The notes below the pieces were generated by a model. The model saw only the letters and a list, made by a program, of their open reading frames with translations, was not told where the DNA came from and did not search any database. From CAVVEQ01 sp963828855 (GTDB lineage: Bacteria > Chloroflexota > Anaerolineae > Anaerolineales > Anaerolineaceae), in assembly GCA_963828855.1 (NCBI GenBank), contig CAWHGB010000002.1:620001-684000 (forward strand): a DNA stretch of 64,000 bases, given 5' to 3'. Shown here in pieces: positions 1-10,517 of this stretch. Position numbers and translations under genes: made by a program. Numbering within the stretch: position 1 is the stretch's first letter; each line of letters starts with the position of its first letter.

Positions 1-1263
1 TCTTTCGGGCATGCTTATTTTCCCAAATGCTTCTTTAAGGGCTGCCATGCTCGGTTCTATGATCGGTGCTTCTTTCACGGCCTGCATCGCTGAACGGACA
101 TCTTTCAACCCGCTGCCGGTATTGATCACCACGACCGGATCATCGGCATGGATGATCCCCTGCTTCACAGCCTTCTGCAACCCGGCGTACGCTGTGGAAC
201 CGGCTGGTTCTGCGAAGATACCCACCTTGCCAAGTTCCGCGATGGCTCGGATGATGGCTTCATCCTCCACCAGGATGTAGGCCCCTTCGGTGTCTCTGGC
301 TGCCCGCACCGCGCGCACCCCATCGCGGGGGAGATCCACCGAGATGCTATCGGCGATTGTGGTTGCTTGAACAGGTATGATCTTTTCGGTACCGGCGAAA
401 AACGCGTTCGCAACTGCCGCGGATTTATCCGATTGGATGCCAAAGATGCGGGGCATCTGATCCAGCCAGCCCAGTTCCAGCAGATCCTTAAACCCCTTGT
501 GAATGCCGGAAATAATGTTGCCATCGCCGACGGAGACAAACACGCACAATGGTTTCTTCAGCTGCGGATTCGGAAGCAGGATCGTCTCCCAGATCTCCAA
601 AGCGGCGGTTTTTTTACCCTCGGCGGTGAAGGGATTGTAGCCAGTGTTGCGGCAATACCAGCCGAATTCGTTGGCTGCCTCGATGGTAAGGTCGAACGCG
701 GAATCGTAATTGCCATCCACCAGGATCACCTGCGCGCCGTAGACCAGCAATTGGGCGACCTTTGCTGGGGGAGCGGTCTTAGGAGCAAAGATGACTGCTT
801 TCTGACGCATCGCCGCAGCCATTCCTGCGAGGGCAGCCCCGGCATTACCGGTGGACGCCGTGACAATGACCTGCGCACCGATTTCCATCGCCCGGGCAAC
901 CACAACGGAACTAGCCCGGTCTTTAAAGGACGCGGTCGGATTGCGTCCTTCATCCTTGATCCAGAGCTCATCCAATCCAAGCCCATCGGATAGCGCGCCT
1001 GGTTGAAAAAGCGGCGTCCAACCGGCAGCGCCCATCGGGCTTCCCTCAGCTTGCGGATCACGGACGGGCAGTAAAGGCAAATAGCGCCAGAGCGATGGCT
1101 GAGAGATGGATGTGATATCTTCGACTTTATATTTTTGGCGGATCTGGTCGTAATCCAGGACCACATCCAGGTTGCCGCCGTCCTTGGGGCAGGTATATAT
1201 GGACTGGATCGGGAGATATTCTTTCCCGCAAATTGAACATCGATAACCGCTGAAATTTGTCAT
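1..1263 (-). CDS. thrC: Threonine synthase (C-terminus cut by window edge)
   Basis: PLP-dependent fold-type II enzyme converting O-phosphohomoserine to threonine in the cytoplasm. Reading from the ATG at 1263 the frame stays open for about 421 residues to the window edge, without a visible break. The N-terminus has a small zinc-ribbon-like part with Cys pairs (RCSIC near residue 8, TCPKD near 24), usual in many threonine synthases. The PLP-binding lysine lies in SFKDR (about K114) and the phosphate-binding loop in ASTGNAGAAL. It lies 80 bp downstream of the xanthine dehydrogenase genes on the same strand, so it could be the last gene of the purine locus. A role on a purine breakdown product cannot be excluded, because the urate-pathway enzyme YgeX is also a fold-type II PLP enzyme, but the sequence itself resembles ordinary threonine synthase. 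Confidence 0.9.
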   Translation of the reverse strand, partial: MTNFSGYRCSICGKEYLPIQSIYTCPKDGGNLDVVLDYDQIRQKYKVEDITSISQPSLWRYLPLLPVRDPQAEGSPMGAAGWTPLFQPGALSDGLGLDELWIKDEGRNPTASFKDRASSVVVARAMEIGAQVIVTASTGNAGAALAGMAAAMRQKAVIFAPKTAPPAKVAQLLVYGAQVILVDGNYDSAFDLTIEAANEFGWYCRNTGYNPFTAEGKKTAALEIWETILLPNPQLKKPLCVFVSVGDGNIISGIHKGFKDLLELGWLDQMPRIFGIQSDKSAAVANAFFAGTEKIIPVQATTIADSISVDLPRDGVRAVRAARDTEGAYILVEDEAIIRAIAELGKVGIFAEPAGSTAYAGLQKAVKQGIIHADDPVVVINTGSGLKDVRSAMQAVKEAPIIEPSMAALKEAFGKISMPER

Positions 1264-1343
1264 TGTTTTTTCTCGTTTTTTTACATGAACAGATTTGATT
1301 TTAACCTATCTCTACAGCTTAATATTATGTCAATTCGGCCGCG

Positions 1344-4152
1344 TCATCCCCCGAATGAGGTTGTGGGATTTTCTTTCTCCCAAACAATTCGGGCGATGTA
1401 TTCCTGGTCTACCGGCAATCGATCGAACCTTACACCTACAGCATTGTAGATCGCATTTGTGATGGCAGGAGAAGTAGGTATGCTGCAGATTTCCCCCACC
1501 CCTTTTGCTCCATAAGGTCCAGTGGAAATGGGATGTTCCACTATGATCGCTTTGATCACCGGGGTAAGCATGATCCCCGGAACTCGATATTTTGATAGCC
1601 TGTCGGTTAATACCACGCCATCTTCAACGATGAACTCTTCAGTAAGGCAGTTTCCCAATCCCATCATTACGCCGCCCTCGATCTGACCCTGCAAGCCGAG
1701 TGGGTTGACGGCCATTCCCACATCATTCGCCGAAATGACTTTAAGAACTCGAACCTCCCCCGTGATCTTATTAACCTCCACCTTGGCTGCCTGCACCCCG
1801 AAGGAGAATGCGAAGTGCATATCCCCCCCTGAACCGAGTGGCTTCGTTTCCGGTGCATGGTACTCGAATAATGCTTTCGGCGAATTTCCTTCCGCCCGCA
1901 TTTCTCTCCCAATCTCAGGATAACCATGCGTATTCTTTACCAATACGAACCCCTTTGGGACTAAACACAATATTTTCCGGCTGAATATCGTATTTCTCCG
2001 CCAGATAGGCAGTAATTGCATCTCTTAGTGACCTGGAAGCAAGCCGGGTTGCATTACCCGTTACGAAGGTCTGCCGGGAGGCTGTTGTAGGTCCCCCGTT
2101 CGGTGTGAGGTCGGTATCCATAACCAACACGCGCACCTGCGAAGGAGCAACATTCAATTCCTCGGCAGTGATCGAACGCATAACGGTCACCAATCCTTGC
2201 CCCATTTCCGCGGAAGAACAGCGGATCTCAAATTCCCCGTTTTCTAGCAATTCGATCTCCGCATTGGAAATATCCGGTGCACCGCCCCCCAGACCTGTAT
2301 TTTTATAAGCAGCGGCAATACCCCAGGCAGTGCTCAGATTCGGATTTAGCGGATCTGTTATCGGCTGGTAAGGTACGGATCTATCCTTCATGATTTCCGA
2401 TTCCACCTTCTCCAGGCATTCGCACAATCCGACAGATTCCCGTAGAATCTGCCCAGTATTGGTTATCGAGCCAACATGAAGCGCATTCTTCTTCCTCAGC
2501 CCGATTGGATCCATATTCAACTCTTTTGCCAACATGTCCATCATGGATTCAATAGCAAAAGCTGACTGGGTAACCCCGAACCCGCGAAAAGCACCAGCCG
2601 GCGGATTATTGGTGTACATTGCATAACAATCCGCCCGGACGTGGGGAATATCATAAGGTCCGGCTGAATGCGTGGTTGCCCGGGTCATCACTTTTTCACC
2701 CAGGGATGCGTACGCCCCCGTATCACCATATAGCTCGGTTTCGGCTGCCACCAGCGTACCATCCAGCCGGGCGCCAATTTTGACTCTGATCTGAGTTGCG
2801 TGCCGTTTGGGATGTACCAGCAAGCTCTCTCTCCTGTCGAAGAGCAATTTAACCGGTCTCCCGGTGGCCTTTGCGAGCATGGCGGAATGGATCTGCCCCA
2901 TCACGTCCTCTTTTCCGCCAAATCCCCCTCCCATGAGCTGACCGATGATCCGCACCCGGTTCTTTGGCCACCCCATCACCCTGGCAACCTGGTCTCGATC
3001 CTGGTAGGGGATCTGCGAGCCAACATATATTGCCATTCGGCCATCCTCTTGCGGTACAGCCAAAGAACATTCAGGCTCGAGGAAGGCATGATCGGTTATC
3101 TGCGTATGGAAGGTATGTTCGAGGATAATATCCGATTCGCGAAACCCCTGCTCGATATCCCCTTTGCGCACCTTAATGTGTTTGAGCAGGTTCCCGTTTT
3201 CATGAAGGCGTGGGCTATCCTCCCTGCGCGCATCCACGGGATTCGTGATCACGGGTTGCAGATCAAACTCGACTTCGATTAGCTTTTGCGCTGTCTCGGC
3301 TGCTTCCTGGGTTTCCGCGGCTACGATCGCGAGCGCATCACCTACATACCGGATACGCTCACCGATTCCAACCAGCACCGGCCAATCAAATACCACAAGT
3401 CCGTGGGTACGTTCCGCGGGGATATCTTCGGCGGTTAAGATCGCCTTTACTCCCGGAAATTGCTTTGCTTTTGATATATCCAGCTTTTTAAGAAAGGCAT
3501 GCGGGACCATCGCCCGCCGAACGCTTGCATAGAGCATCCCCTCGAATTTCAGGTCGTCCGTAAACACCGCTTCGCCGGTTACCTTTTCCATTGCATCGGG
3601 TCTGATATTCATCCGGCCCACAACCTCGCGGCTGTGGATCGAATCCGGGATAACCGGTTTTTTCACTGGCTCGCCAGTTCGCAGCGATTCTGCAGCCGCA
3701 AGGATGGCATTCATAATTGTTGGGTAACCTGCACAACGGCAAAGTGTGTCCTTCAATGCGAATTGGATCTCCTCCGGTGAGGGATTCGGATTCCGCTGCA
3801 AGAAAGCGTAAGCGGTCATGATCTGACCAGGGATGCAGAACCCACACTGCACCGCCCCATGCTCGATGAAGGCATCCTGAAGCGGGTGCAACTTGACCTG
3901 CTCCTGTACCCGCTCAGCCAGCCCTTCAATTGTGATCACTTCGCTTCCGTTTGCTCGCTCGGCTGGATAAACGCACGACAGCACTGGCTCCCCATTTACA
4001 AGCACTGTGCAGGCACCGCATTCGGCTTCACCGCAGCCTATCTTCGTCCCGGTAAGGTTCAACCGGTTTCTTAATAAATCCGAAAGGGTCTCACCTGGTT
4101 TGGATTCAAGCGAATAAGGTTTACGATTCACAGAAAGATGGATCTCTGTCAT
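1344..4152 (-). CDS. Xanthine dehydrogenase, fused [2Fe-2S] and molybdopterin subunit (frameshifted near 1950)
   Basis: Xanthine dehydrogenase family protein oxidising hypoxanthine/xanthine-type purines. Residues 1-80 form a plant-type [2Fe-2S] domain (IGCGEAECGAC), residues 80-160 the second [2Fe-2S] domain (QCGFCIPGQ and LCRCAGYP), and the rest is the molybdopterin-binding subunit (GGGFGGKED, PAGAFRGFG). The reading frame runs from ATG 4152 to a stop at 1915, while the conserved C-terminus (GSGGDMHFAF, MAVNPLGLQGQIEGG, GAKGVGE) continues in the +1 frame to 1344. The break falls around 1930-1965, consistent with one extra base. Total length is about 935 residues. The FAD domain is encoded separately just upstream (stop at 4154, start at 4152), so the enzyme is a two-gene form. 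Related aldehyde oxidases and nicotinate or CO dehydrogenases share the fold; the purine context favours a purine substrate. Confidence 0.88.
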
Positions 4153-4153
4153 A

Positions 4154-5033
4154 TCAACCAGCTTTTGCTGCCCGTTCCCAGGCCGTTATGAAAGTATCAC
4201 GAAATAAACCCAGAGAGATATGCCTGCGGTACTCCCGACTGGCTCTCCTGGCGCTTGTGCGGAAACTTGCTTCCTGAAGGAGGGTTTCCCCCGCCTTCAG
4301 TATAAGATCATCCGAAAAAGTTTTTCCACCGAGAACGTCCTCAGTTTTCCTCGCCCTAAAAGGTATGGGGCCTCCAGGTCCAACTGCAATTCGTATGCTG
4401 GCTATCAAATCGCTCTGGCGTTCAAGCCAAACGGAACAATTCATGATAGGCAGCGCTACACCCTGTGGGCGCATGATCCGGCGAAAACTGGATGCCTGTC
4501 CATCCCGGCGAAGGGGGATTTTGAAACCAATGAGTAATTCTTCTTCCTGGAGGATCGATTTTCCCGGTGAAAGGAAAAAATCTGCCAATGGAATCTGCCG
4601 GGTTCCACCTGTATTTTCGATCACTATCTGGGTATCAAGCGCTAGGAGAGCAATGGTGCCATCCGCTGCGGGCAAGGCGTGGGCAACATTTCCCCCGATT
4701 GTTGCCACATTCCTTACCTGGGGTCCTGCGATCAAATCACAGGCATCCACAAGTCCTCGGGCGTGGGTATTTACCAAGGCATTTCCGGCAATCGCGCTTA
4801 CTGGAGCTGCTGCGCCAATGAAAAGGTGATTTCCCTGAGATTCCACTCGGAGCAATTCAGGAATCATGGAAATATCCACCAATGTGTTTACCTGAGGATG
4901 ACGTTCCTGCTTGAGGTCGATGATCAGGTCGGTTCCGCCTGCAACGATCGCAAACGGTCTGACAGCCAGATGCAGAGACTGGATCGCTTCCGGGTATTGA
5001 TTTAGGTTGAAGGTAATTCTGCCATAGGTTCAT
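4154..5033 (-). CDS. Xanthine dehydrogenase FAD-binding subunit (frameshifted near 4993)
   Basis: FAD-binding subunit of a molybdopterin hydroxylase, which passes electrons from the FeS clusters to NAD+ or another acceptor. The best start is ATG 5033; the N-terminal frame then leaves the family pattern at a CCC run near 4993. Removing one C restores the expected FAD-binding segment (AGGTDLI, then VDISMIPEL). Further FAD contacts are visible in AGPQVRNVATIGGN and PAADG. The repaired protein is about 292 residues, typical for the medium (CoxM/XdhB-like) subunit. It is followed after 1 bp by the fused FeS/molybdenum subunit, so the two are translated together. Confidence 0.85.
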
Positions 5034-5182
5034 CGTGGTGCTCTCTTTCAAAACACGGCGGCACTTTTCGAAGGGATTTCTCCCCACGCCGCGAGGCAGC
5101 AACGTGCCTGCGACCACCAAACCTTGGATTTATCTAAATTGATTTCCCAGCTTCGCGCATCTTATTATTTCTTTGAGCTGGT

Positions 5183-6151
5183 TTACTGTCCGCGTTCACC
5201 ACGGATGTAGGGTTTACCGAGCGCAGCCGGCGCGCCAATCCGTTTCCGCATTGCTTCCCTGGAACCTATTACCAGGATAATGATCGTGAAGGCGTAGGGG
5301 AGCATTTGAAGGAAAAAGCCCAAGTAAGGATTGTAGTAAAACGGATTCGCTAACCCAAAGATCATAGTCGGACCCTGGATATCCAGGATCAAGCGGCGTA
5401 AAGCGCCAAAAGCATATGCGCCAAAGGCCGCCCGGAACGGGTCCCATTGTGCGAAGATCACCAAACCAACCGCGATCCATCCCAACCCGCCGGTCGTGAG
5501 CTCGCTGAACCATCCGGGAGAAACCGCAAGGCTTATCGTCGCTCCTGCGAGCCCGGCCAGCAAGCCGCCGATAAACACATACAAATAACGCAGGCGGAAT
5601 ACATTGATACCCAGTGCATCAGCCGCCGCCGGGTATTCTCCGATCGCCCTCAGATGCAGGCCTGGGCGGGTACGGTTGATGAAGTACCAGGAAATCGGTA
5701 CAAGAAAATAACCGATATAAACCAATATGTTTTGATTCGTAAAAAAGATCGGCCCGATTACGGGGATAAGGTGCAGGATGGGGATGGTGTAACTGGGGAG
5801 AAGGGAGATGGTTCCTGCCTTGCTCAACCCTTCGCCCAGAACCAGGCTGATACCCACTCCCAGGAAGGTGAGCGCCAAACCGCTGACCACCTGGTCACCC
5901 TGCAAGGTGATACTGATAAATGCGTGTATCTGGCTGAGCAAACCGGCGGCCAGCATTGCTGCCAGAAGACCCAGCCATGGATTCCCTGTGGCGATTGCGG
6001 TGCTGAACGCGGTCATTGCCCCGATCAGCATCATACCTTCAACACCCAGGTTCATAACGCCGGACCTCTCGGCAATGATCTCACCTATAGTCGCAAAAAG
6101 TAGGATCGTTCCGGATGCCACACCTGCCTGGAGGATAATGATGGGGTCCAT
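5183..6151 (-). CDS. Nucleoside/purine ABC transporter permease 2
   Basis: Integral membrane permease of the BMP-type nucleoside ABC importer (NupQ/YufQ-like, of the branched-chain-amino-acid permease superfamily). About 322 residues, nearly all hydrophobic with some eight to nine membrane segments, and the family signature ERSGVMNLGVEGMM near residue 25. ATG 6151 is chosen because it follows the previous permease stop by one base and has GGAG six bases upstream; a longer reading from 6208 would lie inside the previous gene. It pairs with permease 1, the ATPase at 7276-8867 and the binding protein at 8963-10244. The reading frame is intact. Confidence 0.88.
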   Translation of the reverse strand: MDPIIILQAGVASGTILLFATIGEIIAERSGVMNLGVEGMMLIGAMTAFSTAIATGNPWLGLLAAMLAAGLLSQIHAFISITLQGDQVVSGLALTFLGVGISLVLGEGLSKAGTISLLPSYTIPILHLIPVIGPIFFTNQNILVYIGYFLVPISWYFINRTRPGLHLRAIGEYPAAADALGINVFRLRYLYVFIGGLLAGLAGATISLAVSPGWFSELTTGGLGWIAVGLVIFAQWDPFRAAFGAYAFGALRRLILDIQGPTMIFGLANPFYYNPYLGFFLQMLPYAFTIIILVIGSREAMRKRIGAPAALGKPYIRGERGQ

Positions 6152-6152
6152 A

Positions 6153-7283
6153 TTATTCTCCGAGTTCCCCGCGGGTGATGTGAATCCGATTTCGAATAAG
6201 GAAATCACTGGCGATCAGGCAAACCAGGATCGTACCCTGGATCACTTTTGGAACACCGGATGGCTGGATCTCTCTACCTGCGAGAATTAACGCGCCGAAG
6301 AGGATGGACACAGGGATGATGATCAGAGGATTCAACTTGGACAACCAGGCCACAATGATTCCAGTAAATCCATAACCAGATGCGATCGGTGCGGTTTGGA
6401 GCCTGTGGACCACCCCGGTTACCTCGCTCATCCCACCCAATCCCGCAAGAGCACCCGATAACATCATGACATAGATGATATTTCGCTTGATGTTGATTCC
6501 CGCGTACTTCGCCGCTTGGGGATTATCACCAATCAGGCGGATCTCATAACCCCACCTGCTGCGATAGACAATCACCCAGATGATTATCGCGGCAATGATG
6601 CCGACAACGAATCCCAAATGGGTTGTTAATCCACGCAGATCGGGGTTGGATCCCGCAAAATCCAGCAGTCGGGGCATCCAGGCAGTTTTTGGAAATTTGG
6701 GCGACATCTGAAAACCACCTTCAGACCAGACGCCGAAAATCCAGAAATTCATCCAGGCGATCGCAATGTAATTCATCATAAGAGTACTGATGATTTCATT
6801 TACATTGAATTTTGCTTTTAGATAACCTGGGATGAATCCCCAGAATCCACCAGCTGCCATCCCTGCAATCGCCATCACGGTCAGGAAAAGCCAGCGGGGA
6901 GTCTCTGCGCCTAGGACAGGAGCAAGGACGATCGCACTGGCACCAAACGCGCCCATGATGAACTGCCCTTCCACACCGATATTCCAGAGTTTCATCCGGA
7001 AAGCTACAGAGCATGCCAGGGCCGTCAGCAGGATGGGAGTAGCTTTCACGATCGTATCGGAGAGCACCCCGATGCTGCCAAATGATGCTTTCGCAATATG
7101 CTGGTAGGACCGTATTGGATCCCCTCCGGCAAATGCGATCACGAAACCACCCAGGATCAGTGCCACGATAAGAGCAAGAATCGAAATGACCAGGGGATAC
7201 CATTTCGGCGGTTCTTCCACCCGGGGTTCGAACCTAATCCGGAATCCGGCGGGTTTTTTGGGCATAGTTGAGGATTCAGCCAT
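6153..7283 (-). CDS. Nucleoside/purine ABC transporter permease 1
   Basis: Partner permease of the same BMP-type importer (NupP/YufP-like), 376 residues and intact. A cytoplasmic N-terminus of about 30 residues is followed by multiple membrane segments; the family pattern LWNIGVEGQFIMGA is near residue 105 and the coupling-loop region near LIGDNPQAAKYAGI. Its ATG at 7283 overlaps the repaired end of the ATPase gene by 8 bp, and its stop is one base from the start of permease 2, so ATPase and both permeases are one translationally linked unit. The transporter class imports nucleosides and bases, which fits the catabolic genes on both sides. Confidence 0.88.
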   Translation of the reverse strand: MAESSTMPKKPAGFRIRFEPRVEEPPKWYPLVISILALIVALILGGFVIAFAGGDPIRSYQHIAKASFGSIGVLSDTIVKATPILLTALACSVAFRMKLWNIGVEGQFIMGAFGASAIVLAPVLGAETPRWLFLTVMAIAGMAAGGFWGFIPGYLKAKFNVNEIISTLMMNYIAIAWMNFWIFGVWSEGGFQMSPKFPKTAWMPRLLDFAGSNPDLRGLTTHLGFVVGIIAAIIIWVIVYRSRWGYEIRLIGDNPQAAKYAGINIKRNIIYVMMLSGALAGLGGMSEVTGVVHRLQTAPIASGYGFTGIIVAWLSKLNPLIIIPVSILFGALILAGREIQPSGVPKVIQGTILVCLIASDFLIRNRIHITRGELGE

Positions 7284-8867
7284 TCCTGCCTGTTCCTTCC
7301 TTTTCTAATTCACTCAACGGTGTACCCATCATCATCAAACCCAGCGATTCGATCAGGTCATCATCGCTCTTCCCACCGCAAACCTGTACTTCACCCATGA
7401 TTTTTCCTTCGTAGATCACATAGATTCGGTCGCTCAGAGAAAGCAAGTTCTTCAAGCTCCTCCGAAATCAGAAGAACCGCTGCGCCTGCCCCCCTTTGAG
7501 CCAGTAACAGGTGGTGAACACCTTCAATGGCACCAACATCCAACCCGCGGGTGGGTTGAACCGCAACCATAAAATCAGGAAGACCGGAGATCTCGCGAGC
7601 CAGGATCACCCGCTGAAGGTTACCGCCTGAAAGCAGGCGGACTGGAGTGGTTACATTGGGAACAATAATGTCATATGCTTGCTTAAGTTCGACAGCCAGT
7701 TTGGATGCGGCGTTCATATCAAGTAAACCGGCTTTTGAAATTGGAGGTTGCCGGTATTTTTTCATGATCACATTGTCGGTGACGCTGAGGTTCGGCGCGC
7801 TTCCAACGTGCGTGCGGTCTTCAGGAACGTAAGCAAGGCCGTGTTTTATCCCGAAAAGAGTATCCCGGTTGCTGATCTTGTCCTTGCTAAGGGTCACCTC
7901 TCCCTGCTTGCACACCCTTAACCCGGTGATCACCTGGGAGAGTTCCGATTGGCCGTTACCCGCGACTCCGGCAACCCCGACTATTTCCCCCGCCCGAACA
8001 TTTAAGGAGACACCCTGAAGAGCGGGTAAACCTTTATCATTCTCTGCGAACACATCCCGCACATCCAAAACAATTTCACCAGGTTTACATGCTTCCTTGT
8101 CAATTCTGAAGATCACTTCCCGGCCAACCATCAATCGGGCGAGCTCTTCGCGGGAGACACCTTTTGATGAAATTCCGGAGGCGGTGCATACACCGCGTCG
8201 TAAGACGCTCAAACGGTCGGAGATCGCTGTGACTTCCTGAAGTTTGTGACTTATAAATATGATTGATTTCCCCTGGGCTGCCATCGACCGTAATGTTGCG
8301 AACAAACCTTCGATCTCTTGTGGTGCCAGCACTGCGGTCGGCTCATCCATGATCAGAACATTCACCCCGCGGTAAAGCATTTTTAATAATTCCACGCGCT
8401 GCTGCTCGCCTACGGATAGCTGCCAAATTTTTGCTTTGGGATCCACCTTCAGCCCAAATTTTTCACCGATATCCGCGACCTTCTTATCGTATTCAGACAA
8501 TCTCATTAAAAACCTGGGGGTCATCCAACCCCAGGAGAACATTCTCTGTCACTGTTTGTGAAGGGACCAACATGAAATGCTGGTGAACCATGCCAATCCC
8601 GGTATTGATCGCATCCCGTGGTGAAAAGAAATCCACGGGTTTTCCTTTTACTTTGATCATTCCAGAATCCTGCCGGTAAAGACCGGCGAGGATGTTCATG
8701 AGCGTACTTTTACCGGCCCCGTTTTCCCCCAATAAAGCGTGAATTTCTCCTCCACGCAATTCGAAATCAACATGATCATTCGCAAGAACGCCTGGGAAGC
8801 GTTTGACGATACCACGCATCTCGACGGCAAGTTGTTCGTTAATTATTCCATCTTTTTTTTGATCCAC
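7276..8867 (-). CDS. Nucleoside/purine ABC transporter ATP-binding protein, two ATPase domains (two frameshifts)
   Basis: ATPase of the BMP-type importer (NupO/YufO-like), with two nucleotide-binding domains in one chain. Domain 1 starts at ATG 8867 with Walker A GENGAGKST and the HQHFMLVP segment, and has signature LSVGEQQRVE and Walker B VLIMDEPTAVL. Domain 2 has the degenerate Walker A region GVAGNGQSEL, signature LSGGNLQRV and AVQPTRGLD, as usual for this family. The frame breaks in a C5 run at about 8515 and again near 7443; in both, dropping one base restores the expected protein. With the second repair the C-terminus reads through SDRIYVIYEGKIMGE to a TGA at 7276, overlapping the permease start. 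Unbroken length is about 530 residues. Confidence 0.87.
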
Positions 8868-8906
8868 CGGAATTCTCCTGGAAATAATTCAGGCACGATC
8901 CAAACA

Positions 8907-8945
8907 TTAAAAAAGTCAGGCTAGAACCCCAAAAGGGTTCTAGCC
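8907..8945 (-). terminator. Intrinsic terminator after the binding-protein gene
   Basis: An 11-bp perfect inverted repeat (arms 8919-8929 and 8935-8945, loop of 5) is followed on the minus strand, after TGAC, by six Ts (8909-8914). It sits between the binding-protein gene and its ATPase gene, so it probably lets most transcripts end after the lipoprotein and gives excess binding protein over the membrane complex. Confidence 0.85.
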
Positions 8946-8962
8946 TCTTTATAATCCAGGTT

Positions 8963-10244
8963 TTACTGTGGAAGCTCGGCGGTGATGCCTTCAGCCCACC
9001 ATTTCATACATTGGGGGATCGAGCAAGGCAGGCCATATTCGGGGAAAGCGTCGAGGTCAACCTGCTGCAGGCTCTGACCTTCGGGGAGGACAACATTACC
9101 CTGGTTGTCTTTGATCGGTCCGGTGAAGACGTCGAAGCGGTCGAATTCACCCGCTAACATCTGGGCAAGCGTATCCTTTACCATCGCGATAACTTCAGGA
9201 TCAAGATCCTTGACGCCTGTGGTCATTTCCTGGCCTTCCATGAAGCCAAAGAGACCAAGCGCGCCGGTTTCGGCATCGAAATACTGCCAGCCCGGTTTAT
9301 ATGTACCAGCGATTACCTGTTTGGCAATATCGGCATAGATGGGACCCCACACCCAATAGGGGGCGGTGAGGCAGTGTTCGACTTTGCAGGAGCCATACCA
9401 GTCATAGGTCACGCCCCATTTACCCTTTTCCTGGGCAACATCCGCAACAGCGGGGGTATCCGCACCGGTGAAGACGACCTGTGCACCTGCATCGAAGAGG
9501 GAAGCAGCGGCGTCTTTTTCAATGATCGGGTCATGCCAGGTATTAATCCAGCGCACGTCCATGGTGCATTCCGGGCAGGTTTTCTTCATCCCAAGAGCAA
9601 TTGCGTTACCAAGGCGGATTTCTTCGGGGATCGGGAAGGTGGCCATGTAACCCAGCTTGGGGTTGCCATCAGCTTTAGCGCGGGCACCTGCGAGCATGCC
9701 CGCCAGGTATTTCATATTTTCCATGGCACCCATCAGGTTGCCAAAGTTGGTCTCATTGGATTTGATACCGGTCAGGTGGATGAACATCGTATCCGGGAAT
9801 TCTTCCGCGACGGCTTCCATTGGGTCTCCGAAGCCGAAAGAGGTTCCGAAGATCAAATCAAAACCTTTTCGTGGAGAGGCTGCGGAAGACCTGCTCGGAA
9901 TCAGCACCTTCTGGAACATTTTCGATGTAGGCAATATTTACATTATCAACATTCTCTTTAATGTATTCCAGACCTTCATAGTGAGCCTGTGACCAGCCGC
10001 CGTCGTCATGCGGGCCGATCAGGACCATGCCGACATTGAATTTGCCTTCTTCAATATCAGGGATTTGGAAACCACCGGTTTCCTCGGCGGGAGCCGGAGC
10101 TTCCGTAGCTTCGGGAGCAGCCGGTTCTGCTGGTTGTTCAACCGGTGCTTCCGTTGCGGCAGGGGTTGCTGGCGCACATGCAGCCAGAACCATTGAGAAG
10201 ATTACCAGTACACCTAAAACTGCAAACAGTTTTTTCGAAACCAT
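8963..10244 (-). CDS. BMP-family nucleoside-binding lipoprotein (frameshifted near 9885)
   Basis: Substrate-binding lipoprotein of the nucleoside/purine ABC importer (BMP/Med family), anchored outside the cell. The N-terminus is a signal peptide with lipobox VLAAC (Cys about residue 23), then a Pro/Ala/Glu-rich linker of about 30 residues. The binding domain begins near FNVGMVLIGPHDDGGW, the family hallmark. The frame breaks at about 9885 after EQVFRSL; dropping one T restores RKGFDLIFGTSFGFGD and the domain continues to TAELPQ at 8963. Total about 426 residues. The start ATG 10244 has GGAGGAG just upstream. The ligand could be a nucleoside, a free purine or a related compound; the flanking deaminases and xanthine dehydrogenase support purines. 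Confidence 0.88.
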
Positions 10245-10474
10245 CTCACTCCTCCAATTTGAATTTATTTTAATCCAACGTCAGGAAGCTGCTAAACAAT
10301 GGTTAGTTACTGGATTTCACCTCCTTTCGAACGTTAATAAAATGGAGTACGTATTGTTTTTCCCATGCGTTCGGGGCTCTAGAACATATGCCGAGGTGAT
10401 GCTATTTCCGTATTATTTTACACTAACAATGATAGAAAATCCTCGCGAACAATTAAGACTTTCCTCTAAAAGAA
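10245..10474 (-). promoter_or_regulatory. Leader region upstream of the binding-protein gene
   Basis: About 230 bp without a gene, between the carbamate kinase terminator and the lipoprotein start. It must hold the promoter for the transporter unit; an AT-rich stretch around 10410-10435 is the best place but no clear -35/-10 pair stands out. Around 10316-10326 the minus strand has a strong Shine-Dalgarno-like AAAGGAGGTG with no usable gene behind it. I do not recognise a purine riboswitch here. Confidence 0.35.
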
Positions 10475-10505
10475 CTGCTCCTCCACTGTGAAGATGAAGG
10501 AGCAG
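10466..10505 (-). terminator. Intrinsic terminator after carbamate kinase
   Basis: An 8-bp stem (arms 10475-10482 and 10498-10505) with a 15-base loop, followed on the minus strand by TTCTTTT. It lies 13 bp beyond the carbamate kinase stop and separates the enzyme genes from the transporter unit. Confidence 0.65.
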
Positions 10506-10517
10506 TCATGTTTTAGG

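Noticed and set aside
148..993. 281-residue open frame on the plus strand
   Set aside because: It lies fully antisense to the clean threonine synthase frame and has no family-like motifs.
5447..6103. 218-residue open frame on the plus strand
   Set aside because: Antisense to the nucleoside permease gene, with a composition typical of a shadow frame (many Gln, Asp, Arg) and no recognisable domain.
10245..10474. Purine riboswitch before the nucleoside-binding protein
   Set aside because: The conserved core of the purine aptamer could not be found on the transcribed strand.
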